Shown here piece by piece: positions 37,491 to 44,502 of a DNA stretch of 64,000 nucleotides; position 1 is the stretch's first letter, and the number at the start of each line of letters is the position of its first letter. The notes beneath the pieces are model-generated. The model made no database searches. It was not told the origin of the DNA and worked only from the letters and a program-made list of their open reading frames with translations. The stretch is from Chryseolinea serpens. GTDB lineage: Bacteria > Bacteroidota > Bacteroidia > Cytophagales > Cyclobacteriaceae. The translations under genes and the position numbers were made by a program. The DNA lies in assembly GCF_900129725.1 (NCBI RefSeq), contig NZ_FQWQ01000001.1:3224001-3288000 (forward strand), read 5' to 3'.

Positions 37491-38231
37491 ATGATCAAGG
37501 CGTTCATACTCGACGACGAAGCCTCTGCCATCACCACGCTCACGTTGATGCTGAAGCGCTATGTGCCGGAAATCACACACGTGCAAAGCGCTACAAACCC
37601 AGCGCAGGCCCTTCAAAGTGTCCAAAGCTTCCTGCCCCATCTTGTTTTCCTCGACATCCAAATGCCGGTGATCAACGGATTTGAATGGCTGAAAAAATTC
37701 CAAACCCCAACGTTCGATACCATCTTCACCACCGCCCATGACAACTACGCCATCCAGGCGATCCGCTTCAGCGCGCTGGACTACCTGCTCAAGCCGATCA
37801 ACGCGAACGAATTGCGCGAGGCCATGAACCGGTTCCTGCTGAAACGGAATGCGGGGGAAGAGCAAAATCTTTTATATCGCAACCTGTTGCATAATGTTCA
37901 TGCCGAACAAAAAAATTTCAAGCTCGCCGTATCCACTACGGATGGATGCTTCTTTTTTAATACGGAGGAGATCATCCGGCTGGAAGCGGAGGGGGCCTAC
38001 ACCTTCATCCGGTTCACCAACCGGAAGCCGTTGCTCGTCTCCAAGATCCTGAAGGACTATGAAGAGTTGTTGAGCGACCACGGATTCGTGAGGCTCCACA
38101 AGTCACACCTGGTAAATATCCTCTACATTACCGCGGTCAGTGCCCAAGGCAATGCCGTGCTGAGCGACGGATCGGTGGTGGAGATCTCTCGGAGGAGGAA
38201 AGGGGATGTGATGAATATTTTGAAGGGGTGA
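37491..38231 (+). CDS. LytTR-family response regulator
   Basis: 246 residues. The receiver domain has the acidic pocket at Asp8/Asp9, phosphoacceptor Asp55 (LVFLDIQMP), the Thr switch (IFTTAHDNYA) and the Lys in DYLLKPI. The C-terminal LytTR DNA-binding domain covers about residues 145-246 (EIIRLEAEGAYTFIRFTNRK; GFVRLHKSHLVNILYITAVS). It is encoded 9 bp after the histidine kinase and surely forms a two-component system with it. Target sites cannot be deduced here. Confidence 0.95.
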   Translation: MIKAFILDDEASAITTLTLMLKRYVPEITHVQSATNPAQALQSVQSFLPHLVFLDIQMPVINGFEWLKKFQTPTFDTIFTTAHDNYAIQAIRFSALDYLLKPINANELREAMNRFLLKRNAGEEQNLLYRNLLHNVHAEQKNFKLAVSTTDGCFFFNTEEIIRLEAEGAYTFIRFTNRKPLLVSKILKDYEELLSDHGFVRLHKSHLVNILYITAVSAQGNAVLSDGSVVEISRRRKGDVMNILKG

Positions 38232-38417
38232 ATCGTTCGGCGCACACCGGATGGCATACAGCTTCCGGGGTTGTTGACGCCAAAGAACGGCAAGTTGATA
38301 ATGCGCCCGTTATAAATACATTTTAGAAGACAATTGATTTTATCCGGGGTCACATCTACGCACCGGACTACAGCAGACACTGCTGATAAGAAATTGATTA
38401 TTTACTATTCGCTCCTT

Positions 38418-39623
38418 TTACTTACTTAAATAGGGTTGCATCTCTTTCACTGAAGGCATGATATAATTTACAAATGCCGCATCGGGGCCGGTTTTTGCTT
38501 CGTAATGATTATAATTTCCACCCGTAAATACCATCAATATATCCATTGATCTCCACATATATATAAACTGGCCGCCATTACCACCTGCATAAGGAACATC
38601 AGTTTTGTATTGGTGTTCTTCAAGCGGATCTGTCCAAAACTGAAAACCGTAGCCATGGGGTGGTGTAGTAATATCGTTCGTTGACCTGGAAACCTCGGCA
38701 TTTAATGAATGTTTTACCCAGTCACAGTCTAAGATCTGTGTATCACCCCATTTACCATAGTTCATGTACAAGAGCCCGAATTTAACCAGGTCTCTCGACC
38801 TTAATCGCAGGCCCCACGCAGCTGCAGGCAGGTCCTGCTTATAAAGCATGTGGCGCCAGTCATACTTGATAATACCTAAAGGAGCAAACAAATTCTTCTC
38901 CGCATATTTATCCAGTCTTTCGCCGGTAGCTTTCCATACTATCTCTCCTAAAAGCATGGCACTGGCCCCGCTATAATTCCAAGCTGTACCCGGTGCTGAT
39001 GTAAGTTTGCGGCTTAAAATAAATGTGATCGGGTCATCACTTCTATCCATTTGTGTCTCGGTGTTTTTAGAACTGCGGTAAGAAATCGTTTCATCCCATT
39101 CTAAACCGCTGGTCATGGTTAACAGGTTCCGGATCGTTATTTTTCTTTTAGCCGAATCGAAATATTTTGCATACTCCTTAAAGTAAGGAAATATCGGTTC
39201 ATCAATGCTTTTGATAAAACCCTGTTTTATGGCAACACCGATGCACGCGGAGGTAAAACTTTTTGAAACGCTCCTGCAATCGTGTAAATCGTCAATCGTA
39301 TGGTTTACATAACCTACAGGTGCTCCGCCATCAATTTCATCTTCACCGGCAAAATAATTTTCATAAATGAGTTTGCCATGCCTGCAAATAAGCATGCTGT
39401 GGATATTAGGAAAGGAATCCTTAAGAATCACTTTGGTAAGCGCCACAATTTTGCCGGTGTCCATCCCTTCATTATACATGGCATCTACAGGAAGTCCATC
39501 AGGAAGCTGCTTGGGTATTACATATGAATATTCGGTAGAACGGTAACGTGAATGACAACTGGGCAAAATTAACGACACGAGTACAAATGATAAAAAAAAG
39601 GCAATTGCTTTTGGTTTACGCAT
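38418..39623 (-). CDS. Serine hydrolase (beta-lactamase class C / CubicO-like lipoprotein)
   Basis: 401 residues from ATG 39623, giving the lipoprotein signal MRKPKAIAFFLSFVLVSLIL with a Cys soon after (LPSC). Catalytic signatures are the S-x-x-K motif in CRSVSKSFTSACIG, the Tyr motif region WNYSGASAMLLGEIVW and a C-terminal GGNGGQFIYMW segment in place of the KTG triad. The family contains esterases, D-aminopeptidases and penicillin-binding-like proteins, so activity is not specified by sequence. An upstream extension to 39719 is rejected because it would mask the signal. Base composition is more AT-rich than the preceding operon. Confidence 0.88.
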   Translation of the reverse strand: MRKPKAIAFFLSFVLVSLILPSCHSRYRSTEYSYVIPKQLPDGLPVDAMYNEGMDTGKIVALTKVILKDSFPNIHSMLICRHGKLIYENYFAGEDEIDGGAPVGYVNHTIDDLHDCRSVSKSFTSACIGVAIKQGFIKSIDEPIFPYFKEYAKYFDSAKRKITIRNLLTMTSGLEWDETISYRSSKNTETQMDRSDDPITFILSRKLTSAPGTAWNYSGASAMLLGEIVWKATGERLDKYAEKNLFAPLGIIKYDWRHMLYKQDLPAAAWGLRLRSRDLVKFGLLYMNYGKWGDTQILDCDWVKHSLNAEVSRSTNDITTPPHGYGFQFWTDPLEEHQYKTDVPYAGGNGGQFIYMWRSMDILMVFTGGNYNHYEAKTGPDAAFVNYIMPSVKEMQPYLSK

Positions 39624-39782
39624 GTTATAGGGACTCCAATTTAAATGCCAGATGTTTACGCAAATGATTGTCAGCCATTCTATTTCGATTGTACAATTTT
39701 CACTGGTCGCTTTTGGCACAAGTGTTCATTTTTGTTAGAAGAAAAATCAATTTATTCAGGAAGTCAAGGTAAGCTTGCCACT

Positions 39783-39884
39783 AACGTTTGGGTTTACGCA
39801 TGGCACACCTTGCGACATTCTTTCGCTACGCACCGGCTGGAAAACGGCACTCACTTACGACATATCCAGTCTCTATTAGGTGGT
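39783..39884 (+). pseudogene. Tyrosine recombinase (XerC/D-like) C-terminal relic
   Basis: A short reading frame encodes WHTLRHSFATHRLENGTHLR then HIQSLLGG, an unmistakable piece of the catalytic core of tyrosine recombinases (the HxLRH motif and the following helix). The upstream part of the frame is unrelated sequence and the final catalytic Tyr segment is missing, so this is a fragment. It probably marks the scar of a former integrated element. It lies between the serine hydrolase promoter and the PorT-like gene, with about 120 bp of unremarkable sequence on each side. Confidence 0.75.
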
Positions 39885-40008
39885 TTTGCCTGGCAATTTT
39901 TGACGATAGGCTTGCCGTGCGTGTAAGCCAGGGTTGTGTTTTTGAGTTTTAATTGTTTCTTTCGCAAAGCCCTAGAAGAAAGTTACCCTAGAGAAAAGTT
40001 ACTGCCTC

Positions 40009-40662
40009 ATGAACCGTTTTCTGTCCATCGCCTGTCTGGTCTTGCCCGTGTGGGTGGCCAATGCCCAGGAATCCGATACCACATCACCTGAATTACCTAA
40101 AACCGTTTTTGGAATCAAGGGCGGTGTAAACGTCAGCAGCCTCAGTGCCTCCATCAACAGCGAATCGAGAGCCAAGCCCGGTCTGGCCCTGGGGTTCTAT
40201 GTGAAAGTACCCATGAGCCTGGGCGGTTTTTTCCGGCCGGAGTTGTATTACTCCAATCAAGGACAAAAGGATAACTACGTATTTCCCTACGGACACGGTG
40301 GACCTTCCATTGGCTCCACCACCACCAGCTTGCATTATATCAATGTCCCCTTGTTACTGGAGTTTGGCCGGAAGGTAAGTTTCCAAGTGGGACCACAGGT
40401 GGGGATCCTGCTAAAGGGCACCGAAAAAGGCACGGTCGCGAGCGTGAAAGTTGACGACGACCTGAAGGACGTGATGACCAAGGCCGACGTTGCCCTGGTC
40501 GCCGGCGTTGGTTTTTCGCCTGGCGCCCATTTCAATTGTGGCGCCCGCTATAATTACGGCATTTCAAATATTTATAAGCCAGCCGACGACGGCAACTCCA
40601 ACAACGACCTGCCCACAGTTCAAAACAGGGTCTTTCATTTTTATGTGGCCTATTCATTCTGA
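40009..40662 (+). CDS. PorT-like outer-membrane beta-barrel protein
   Basis: 217 residues with a signal peptide (MNRFLSIACLVLPVWVANAQ) and an eight-strand-type barrel. It opens with FGIKGGVNVSSLSASINSES and continues with GFYVKVPMSLGGFFRPELYY, LHYINVPLLLEFGRK and a terminal aromatic residue (FYVAYSF). This fits the outer-membrane-protein beta-barrel/PorT-like family common in Bacteroidota, whose members are mostly of unknown role. A lipoprotein gene follows 21 bp downstream and may be co-transcribed. Confidence 0.88.
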   Translation: MNRFLSIACLVLPVWVANAQESDTTSPELPKTVFGIKGGVNVSSLSASINSESRAKPGLALGFYVKVPMSLGGFFRPELYYSNQGQKDNYVFPYGHGGPSIGSTTTSLHYINVPLLLEFGRKVSFQVGPQVGILLKGTEKGTVASVKVDDDLKDVMTKADVALVAGVGFSPGAHFNCGARYNYGISNIYKPADDGNSNNDLPTVQNRVFHFYVAYSF

Positions 40663-40683
40663 TATTCGTCTAGCAGAGAAACT

Positions 40684-41175
40684 ATGGACATCCCGAAATT
40701 TCCCACCCTCATAAAATTCAAAAGCATACTCCCCGTGCTGGTGTTGTTCCTGGTCGTCTCCTGCCAGGAATGGACCCCGCAGGCAGAGGGCTATTTTATG
40801 ATCGACAGCAAGCGTTATCCCGTCCACGTCATGGTGGTGTATACCGACACCTTCAACGACCAGGGCGGTAAATACTTTCCCGAAATCACCTTACAAGGCG
40901 CACCCTATTGCAACGTTTCCATGCATGTCATTTCGCCCACGAGGACGGTGCCCGCCGGCAAGTACGAAATGACCAGAGACTATAACCTGATGGACATCAC
41001 TTCGGTCGGAATTAGTTTTGGCAAATCCAACAACCTTAGCTCGGACTATCTTAGCACCGGCACGATGACGGTTGAAGTGTCGGGAGACCATTATAACCTC
41101 GATTTTAAAGGCGTCTTTCAACGGCGCAACGTTGAGATTCACTATTCCGGACTCACTGCCCAGGATGCGCTTTGA
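40684..41175 (+). CDS. Hypothetical lipoprotein
   Basis: 163 residues. After a short N-terminus the hydrophobic stretch SILPVLVLFLVVSCQEW contains a lipobox Cys. The rest is beta-rich (GYFMIDSKRYPVHVMVVYTD; EITLQGAPYCNVSMHVISPT; NLDFKGVFQRRNVEIHYSG) and recalls small periplasmic beta-sandwich lipoproteins, but I cannot name a family. It follows the PorT-like gene in the same direction. A GCGCTTTGAAAGCGC hairpin spans its stop codon region (41167-41181). Confidence 0.75.
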   Translation: MDIPKFPTLIKFKSILPVLVLFLVVSCQEWTPQAEGYFMIDSKRYPVHVMVVYTDTFNDQGGKYFPEITLQGAPYCNVSMHVISPTRTVPAGKYEMTRDYNLMDITSVGISFGKSNNLSSDYLSTGTMTVEVSGDHYNLDFKGVFQRRNVEIHYSGLTAQDAL

Positions 41176-41254
41176 AAGCGCTTGATCAAGTGTAGATTTT
41201 TGTATTCACGCCCGTCCACAAGAGTTATTTCTTTTGGGCCTGAACCTCAGTATC

Positions 41255-41737
41255 CTATTTTTTCAATAAAGACTTCAGCCTATTATACTCCCCCATTGGG
41301 AAATCATGTTTAATCCACTTCTCTTTGTAACCCTGCATTCCATGTTTGTCCAGAATCCGTTTGGCGTTGTTAAAGATCTCGGTTGAAAAATTTAAGATGG
41401 TGTCATCGCATTTGAAAACCACTTCAAATTCCTTTTCGGTTACCAGATCCCAGCTAGCCCGATCTTTGAACCATCGTATCTCAATAACCAGGCTGGTTCT
41501 ATCAGGAGATGTCAAATGGACAAGATGCTCGCCCGGCTCATCCATGGCGATCACTTTAGCATCAGGAGCTCCTTTGAGGAGCAAGTTCGCTGCTGTTATA
41601 AATTCGGCCAGTGTATCATGCAGGTATGAGACGGTCATGTCAACGCCTTGATGACCGTGATTCATGTGCACGTCCGCCCAACCGTGGTCACCTAAGTTGT
41701 AATTAATCCTTAAAGCCATAACATTTTTATCAATCAT
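41255..41737 (-). CDS. Hypothetical protein
   Basis: About 160 residues from ATG 41737 (other candidate starts are at 41755 and 41719). The protein begins MIDKNVMALRINYNLGDHGW and contains VDMTVSYLHDTLAEFITAAN, EIRWFKDRASWDLVTEKEFE and a basic C-terminus (NRLKSLLKK). It is soluble-looking with no signal peptide. It resembles small Bacteroidota proteins of unknown function that often sit beside toxin or immunity genes, but I cannot assign a family. It lies just downstream of the Y RNA-like array on the same strand. Confidence 0.7.
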   Translation of the reverse strand: MIDKNVMALRINYNLGDHGWADVHMNHGHQGVDMTVSYLHDTLAEFITAANLLLKGAPDAKVIAMDEPGEHLVHLTSPDRTSLVIEIRWFKDRASWDLVTEKEFEVVFKCDDTILNFSTEIFNNAKRILDKHGMQGYKEKWIKHDFPMGEYNRLKSLLKK

Positions 41738-41771
41738 GCTTTCATTTACGATCAAAGCTCGTCAGTCCGTG

Positions 41772-41786
41772 CGCAGTCTTTTTGCG
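41772..41786. repeat. Flank hairpin, array side (CGCAGTCTTTTTGCG)
   Basis: The 15-mer CGCAGTCTTTTTGCG (CGCA/TGCG stem) is repeated exactly at 44196-44210 on the other side of the Ro locus. Here TAGTTC follows it on the right. At the other copy the reverse complement GAACTA precedes it on the left, so the outer flank is inverted relative to the core. Confidence 0.6.
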
Positions 41787-41880
41787 TAGTTCTGATTTCT
41801 CGTTCAAAAAATCTTTGTATGATGGGAAGCGTGCGCAAATTGACGAACGCAAAAGCGAAACCTAGAATGTTTTGCTAAAA

Positions 41881-42021
41881 ACAGGGCAAAAGGCGAAAAG
41901 CGAACGTTTGGTGCTCTAACCACTGAGCTACCCCTCCCGATAATTATCGGGATCGAGGGCGGGATTCGAACCCGCGACCACCCGAGTTGAAGTCGAAGTA
42001 ACGCTATTCTACGGCACCTGT
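41881..42021 (-). ncRNA. Y RNA-like RNA E, complete, with permuted tRNA-like module
   Basis: About 141 nt on the minus strand. Terminal stem ACAGG:CCTGT. The 5' box is TGCCGTAG...GTTACTTCG and the second stem is AGCG:CGCT. A tRNA-like module follows: T-arm with loop TTCGAAT on stem GCGGG/CCCGC (41959-41975), a capped acceptor-like stem (TCCCGAT/ATCGGGA with AATT loop, extended by CCTC/GGGG after a GA bulge), TA, then D-arm GCTC-AGTGGTTA-GAGC (41913-41928). A 3' box CTTTTGC and a T5 tract close it. The T-arm precedes the D-arm, which is the reverse of tRNA order, so the RNA ends lie where the anticodon arm would be. This matches known bacterial Y RNA architecture bound by Ro/Rsr proteins. Confidence 0.75.
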
Positions 42022-42033
42022 ATCCGGCAAAAA

Positions 42034-42180
42034 GTTTAACAGAGCAAAGAACGATAAGAGACTTTTTTTGATGCTCTACCACTGAGCTATCCCTCCTGAT
42101 AATTATCGGGATCGGGAGTGGGATTCGAACCCACGGCACTCAACTTAGCGAAGTAACTCTTAGCTACGGCATCTGTTAAC
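42034..42180 (-). ncRNA. Y RNA-like RNA D, complete, with permuted tRNA-like module
   Basis: About 147 nt on the minus strand. Terminal stem AACAGA:TCTGTT (extendable by a few pairs), 5' box TGCCGTAG...GTTACTTCG, second stem TAAGAG:CTCTTA. A third helix TTGA-g-TGC:GCATCAA leads into the tRNA-like module: T-arm GTGGG/CCCAC with TTCGAAT loop (42118-42134), acceptor-like stem TCCC/GGGA continuing into a capped hairpin with AATT loop, then D-arm GCTC-AGTGGTA-GAGC (42073-42087). Each helix differs in bases from copy E yet keeps complementarity, which is good evidence for the fold. It lacks an anticodon arm and encoded CCA, so it is not a functional tRNA. Confidence 0.75.
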
Positions 42181-42194
42181 TTGTAAGTACATTA

Positions 42195-42264
42195 AGAAAG
42201 GGCAAAAGGCCATCAGAGACAGTCAATTTACAGTCGAAGTAACTCTGGTGTACGGCACCTCTCT
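42195..42264 (-). ncRNA. Y RNA-like RNA C, core-only (no tRNA-like module)
   Basis: About 70 nt on the minus strand. Terminal stem AGAGAGG:CCTTTCT (one G-U pair), 5' box TGCCGTA...GTTACTTCG, second stem CAGAG:CTCTG, 3' box CTTTTGC. The sequence passes directly from the 5' box region to the 3' strand with no T-arm, acceptor or D-arm. It therefore represents the Ro-binding stem alone, if the function assignment is right. It could be a deletion derivative or a specialised short RNA. Confidence 0.6.
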
Positions 42265-42269
42265 ATCAT

Positions 42270-42365
42270 AAAGAAGCAACAAGTGCATGGAACATTTACG
42301 GATTCGAACCGCTCTGCCTTACGGCTTTCTGCCAAACGAAGTATTTCCACACGACGGCATTCTTC
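42270..42365 (-). ncRNA. Y RNA-like RNA B, reduced module
   Basis: About 96 nt on the minus strand. Terminal stem GAAGAA:TTCTTT, 5' box TGCCGTCG...ATACTTCG, second stem TGGAA:TTCCA with a further GTG:CAC, and 3' TTGC box. Its module is short: a small hairpin around GCC-GTAA-GGC and a T-arm-like CGG-TTCGAAT-CCG, with no D-arm or acceptor stem. Spacing to RNA C is only 5 nt. Confidence 0.55.
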
Positions 42366-42376
42366 ACAATTCAAAG

Positions 42377-42515
42377 TAATAAGGAGTAACAGGCGAAGCA
42401 AGAATCGGGGCTGCGCTTGCCGGGAGTCGAACCCGGAACACTTTCCCAGAGATCTGGGTATGTGATTCCTCCCCTGAATGGAGCGAAGTATCCCACTTCT
42501 ACGACATCCTTATTA
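42377..42515 (-). ncRNA. Y RNA-like RNA A, divergent module
   Basis: About 139 nt on the minus strand and the first copy after the TROVE gene. The terminal stem TAATAAGGA:TCCTTATTA is perfect over 9 bp. The 5' box is diverged (TGTCGTAG...GATACTTCG). The module has a long hairpin (GGAA/TTCC, CAC/GTG, CCCAG-ATCT-CTGGG), a T-arm CCGGG-TTCGACT-CCCGG and a GCAAG/CTTGC hairpin in the acceptor position, but no recognisable D-arm. The second stem and 3' TTTGC box are not clear, so it is the least certain copy. Confidence 0.5.
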
Positions 42516-42584
42516 TTTTCAAAGAACACTGGAACGTCCTAAACTTTACTTTAGGCTTTTCCTTTTAATCTATAAGGCCTTCTT

Positions 42585-42614
42585 AAAACCTCCCCTTCAA
42601 GCTCGAAGGGGAGG
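42585..42614 (-). terminator. Hairpin after the TROVE gene
   Basis: Minus strand: CCTCCCCTTC / GAAGGGGAGG, a 10-bp perfect GC-rich stem (42614-42605 with 42598-42589) with a 6-nt loop, followed by TTTT. It begins 8 nt after the TROVE stop. It may terminate the mRNA or separate the mRNA from the downstream RNA array by processing. Confidence 0.75.
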
Positions 42615-42622
42615 GATAGCTT

Positions 42623-44152
42623 TCACAATTCAACTTTTTCAATTTCAGCAAGCGCTTGTTGGCCTTCTTCAATGGCTGCTAACACATCAAAGATCTTGTC
42701 AGACCAGCCCGCTATTAAATACACGCCATCGTTTCGTATGTCGATTGGCGTATTACCGTAACCTGCCAGGTCGAACAGGTACAAGTTCGCTCCTGGAGCA
42801 ATAGTTTTATATTGCGTCCACAGCGATGTTATGCTACGCTGCGTTATCTGATCAACAATGCCGTTGTTCCACAACTGGCAATCCGTGAACATCATCACTT
42901 TATCTACCACCTGTCTGCGATCAATCAGATCTTTCAACACGAGGTACCCGTTAGTAGCATAGCCCACTTCACCTTCCCGCTTGTAAAACTCCTGCACGTT
43001 GGCAAGAATATTTTTTTGTGAGACATTAATGATCTTCCAGGTGTCACCGAACATACCGGTCTGTACGTTTCCACAACGCGACTGCAACAGCATCGCCAGC
43101 ATTAAGCCGATATCATAGTTCATGATCTTGCTTTTCGCTGAGATCTCCTTTTGCATCGATCCGGAAACATCGCATGCGATCCATACGGAAGTGTTTCTTC
43201 CAAATCCACGAATGTTCATCGCACTTTGCTCAACAGCTTTCTCAAGCGCCTCAAGCACCATGGGTACCACCCCGGAAGAAATAGCTTTCACCTCACGGTA
43301 GGCAGACAGGAAACGGAAAGGCAATTGCTTTGATTTTGCGATCGCATCACGATTCGTCAGGTAAGCACACACCTCTTCCATTACTTCCATTGACACGTCA
43401 GCTTCGATAATATTCCGAAGGTTCCGCATCAGCGCCATGTAGCCCAATTTTCCACTGGTGATCAACTCTTCCCACTTGACGCGAAACGCCACCTTCTTGT
43501 GTTTTTCATTTTCAAAGCTTTGCTGACCGAGCGCAGACAATTCTGTTTCCCATGTGTATGGAACATCCAAGGATCCTTTAGCAATTTTATCAAAGAGCGC
43601 TTGTTGCTGTTCATTTATCGCTTTCGGGTGAACAATAAACAAAGCGTCTTTTAACTTGATCTCCCCAGCCCGGTCATACTTAGCAAACTGGTATTCATCG
43701 AACTTATTGAATGCCTCCGACAATCCGTTTTGGATCTGTTTGGAAAGCTTGTTCAGTTTCTTTGAACCGTTTCGTTCGTTAGCCAACTGGTAGTAAGCAA
43801 GCAATTCAGTTATTTCATCAGCGCGCTGCACCACTCCCTTTACAGCTTTACCCACCAGGTTGTTACCGGATTGAGTTTTTGCCAATTCAACGGCCAGCAT
43901 TAAGGGTACACTGCGCAGGTACATCTTGTTTCGCGTATAGACCGCCAGTTTTGCTACGAACGCCGGATCGTTTTTCATGATCAATGAACGGATCCTGTCC
44001 ATGCGCTTATCAGCAGCTTCATAGAACTTATCATTCAGGGAAGTCGTAACGACAGCACTGTAAAGTTCCACGCGCTCACTCAGGCCGAAAGCCTCTGCGC
44101 CTTCATAGTTTGTCACTGCCTGTTTTGCTTTGCGAAATACATTGAATTTCAT
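42623..44152 (-). CDS. TROVE-domain protein, Ro60/Rsr homologue
   Basis: 509 residues from ATG 44152; upstream in-frame codons to 44443 form an implausible extension. The TROVE HEAT-repeat ring covers about residues 1-320 (GLSERVELYSAVVTTSLNDK; FVAKLAVYTRNKMYLRSVPL; YMALMRNLRNIIEADVSME). A vWA-like domain with MIDAS motif DVSGSM (328-333), TNG near 400 and MMFTDCQ near 424-430 completes the fold. Ro60 and bacterial Rsr are RNA-binding rings that hold Y RNAs and misfolded RNAs, often with exonucleases such as PNPase or with RtcB repair genes. No RtcB or nuclease partner is adjacent here. Five Y RNA-like elements follow on the same strand, which strongly supports the assignment. Confidence 0.95.
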   Translation of the reverse strand: MKFNVFRKAKQAVTNYEGAEAFGLSERVELYSAVVTTSLNDKFYEAADKRMDRIRSLIMKNDPAFVAKLAVYTRNKMYLRSVPLMLAVELAKTQSGNNLVGKAVKGVVQRADEITELLAYYQLANERNGSKKLNKLSKQIQNGLSEAFNKFDEYQFAKYDRAGEIKLKDALFIVHPKAINEQQQALFDKIAKGSLDVPYTWETELSALGQQSFENEKHKKVAFRVKWEELITSGKLGYMALMRNLRNIIEADVSMEVMEEVCAYLTNRDAIAKSKQLPFRFLSAYREVKAISSGVVPMVLEALEKAVEQSAMNIRGFGRNTSVWIACDVSGSMQKEISAKSKIMNYDIGLMLAMLLQSRCGNVQTGMFGDTWKIINVSQKNILANVQEFYKREGEVGYATNGYLVLKDLIDRRQVVDKVMMFTDCQLWNNGIVDQITQRSITSLWTQYKTIAPGANLYLFDLAGYGNTPIDIRNDGVYLIAGWSDKIFDVLAAIEEGQQALAEIEKVEL

Positions 44153-44502
44153 AACCGTTTCGTTTAATTGATGATACAAAGGTTGGGGCGAACTACGCAG
44201 TCTTTTTGCGCAGTAAACTTTTTTACGTTTTTTATTAAATTTTTTCACATGTCTGCAAACAGGAATACCCTCATACGCTACCGAACGATAGGCAACTGCC
44301 TGAAAAACAGGCAAAAGGTGGACTATGGACGATGACCGGCGCTTGTTCCGAAGGCAACAACAAAAAAGCGCTAACAGGGCAATCCCATTGATCAGTTTTC
44401 TTGCCCAGATAACGCTGTCTGGCGATTGAGTCTTCTTGAACATTAAGGCAAATGAGATGGATTATTGCTATTTTTCGATCGCACGCAAAATTTTAAAAGT
44501 TG
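44153..44502. other. Divergent region upstream of TROVE and CDGSH genes
   Basis: This 350-bp gap contains the second CGCAGTCTTTTTGCG hairpin (44196-44210) and a TGCCTG-AAAAA-CAGGCA hairpin (44297-44313). Next to the latter is, on the minus strand, CCTTTTGCCTGTTTTT, nearly the same as the 3' end of RNA E. No matching 5' box TGCCGTAG is present, so it looks like a solitary 3' half or a shared regulatory element. Promoters for both genes should lie here. Confidence 0.5.
44196..44210. repeat. Flank hairpin, TROVE promoter side (CGCAGTCTTTTTGCG)
   Basis: Exact copy of the 15-mer at 41772-41786. It lies about 45 bp upstream of the TROVE ATG and is preceded by GAACTA, which is the reverse complement of the sequence following the other copy. 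The two copies bracket the whole Ro/Y-RNA locus. Confidence 0.6.

Noticed and set aside
36717-37865. Long 382-codon antisense open frame
   Set aside because: It lies exactly opposite the histidine kinase and response regulator, whose conserved motifs are clear. Codon bias of those genes creates the antisense frame.
42283-42465. 60-codon open frame on the plus strand
   Set aside because: It runs antisense through the structured RNA array and reads through T-arm sequences. Composition is not protein-like.
41804-42515. Ordinary tRNA genes or tRNA pseudogenes in the array
   Set aside because: Canonical T- and D-arm sequences are present, but the order is T-arm before D-arm and no anticodon arm can be formed. 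The covarying outer stems and constant 26-nt boxes are not tRNA features.
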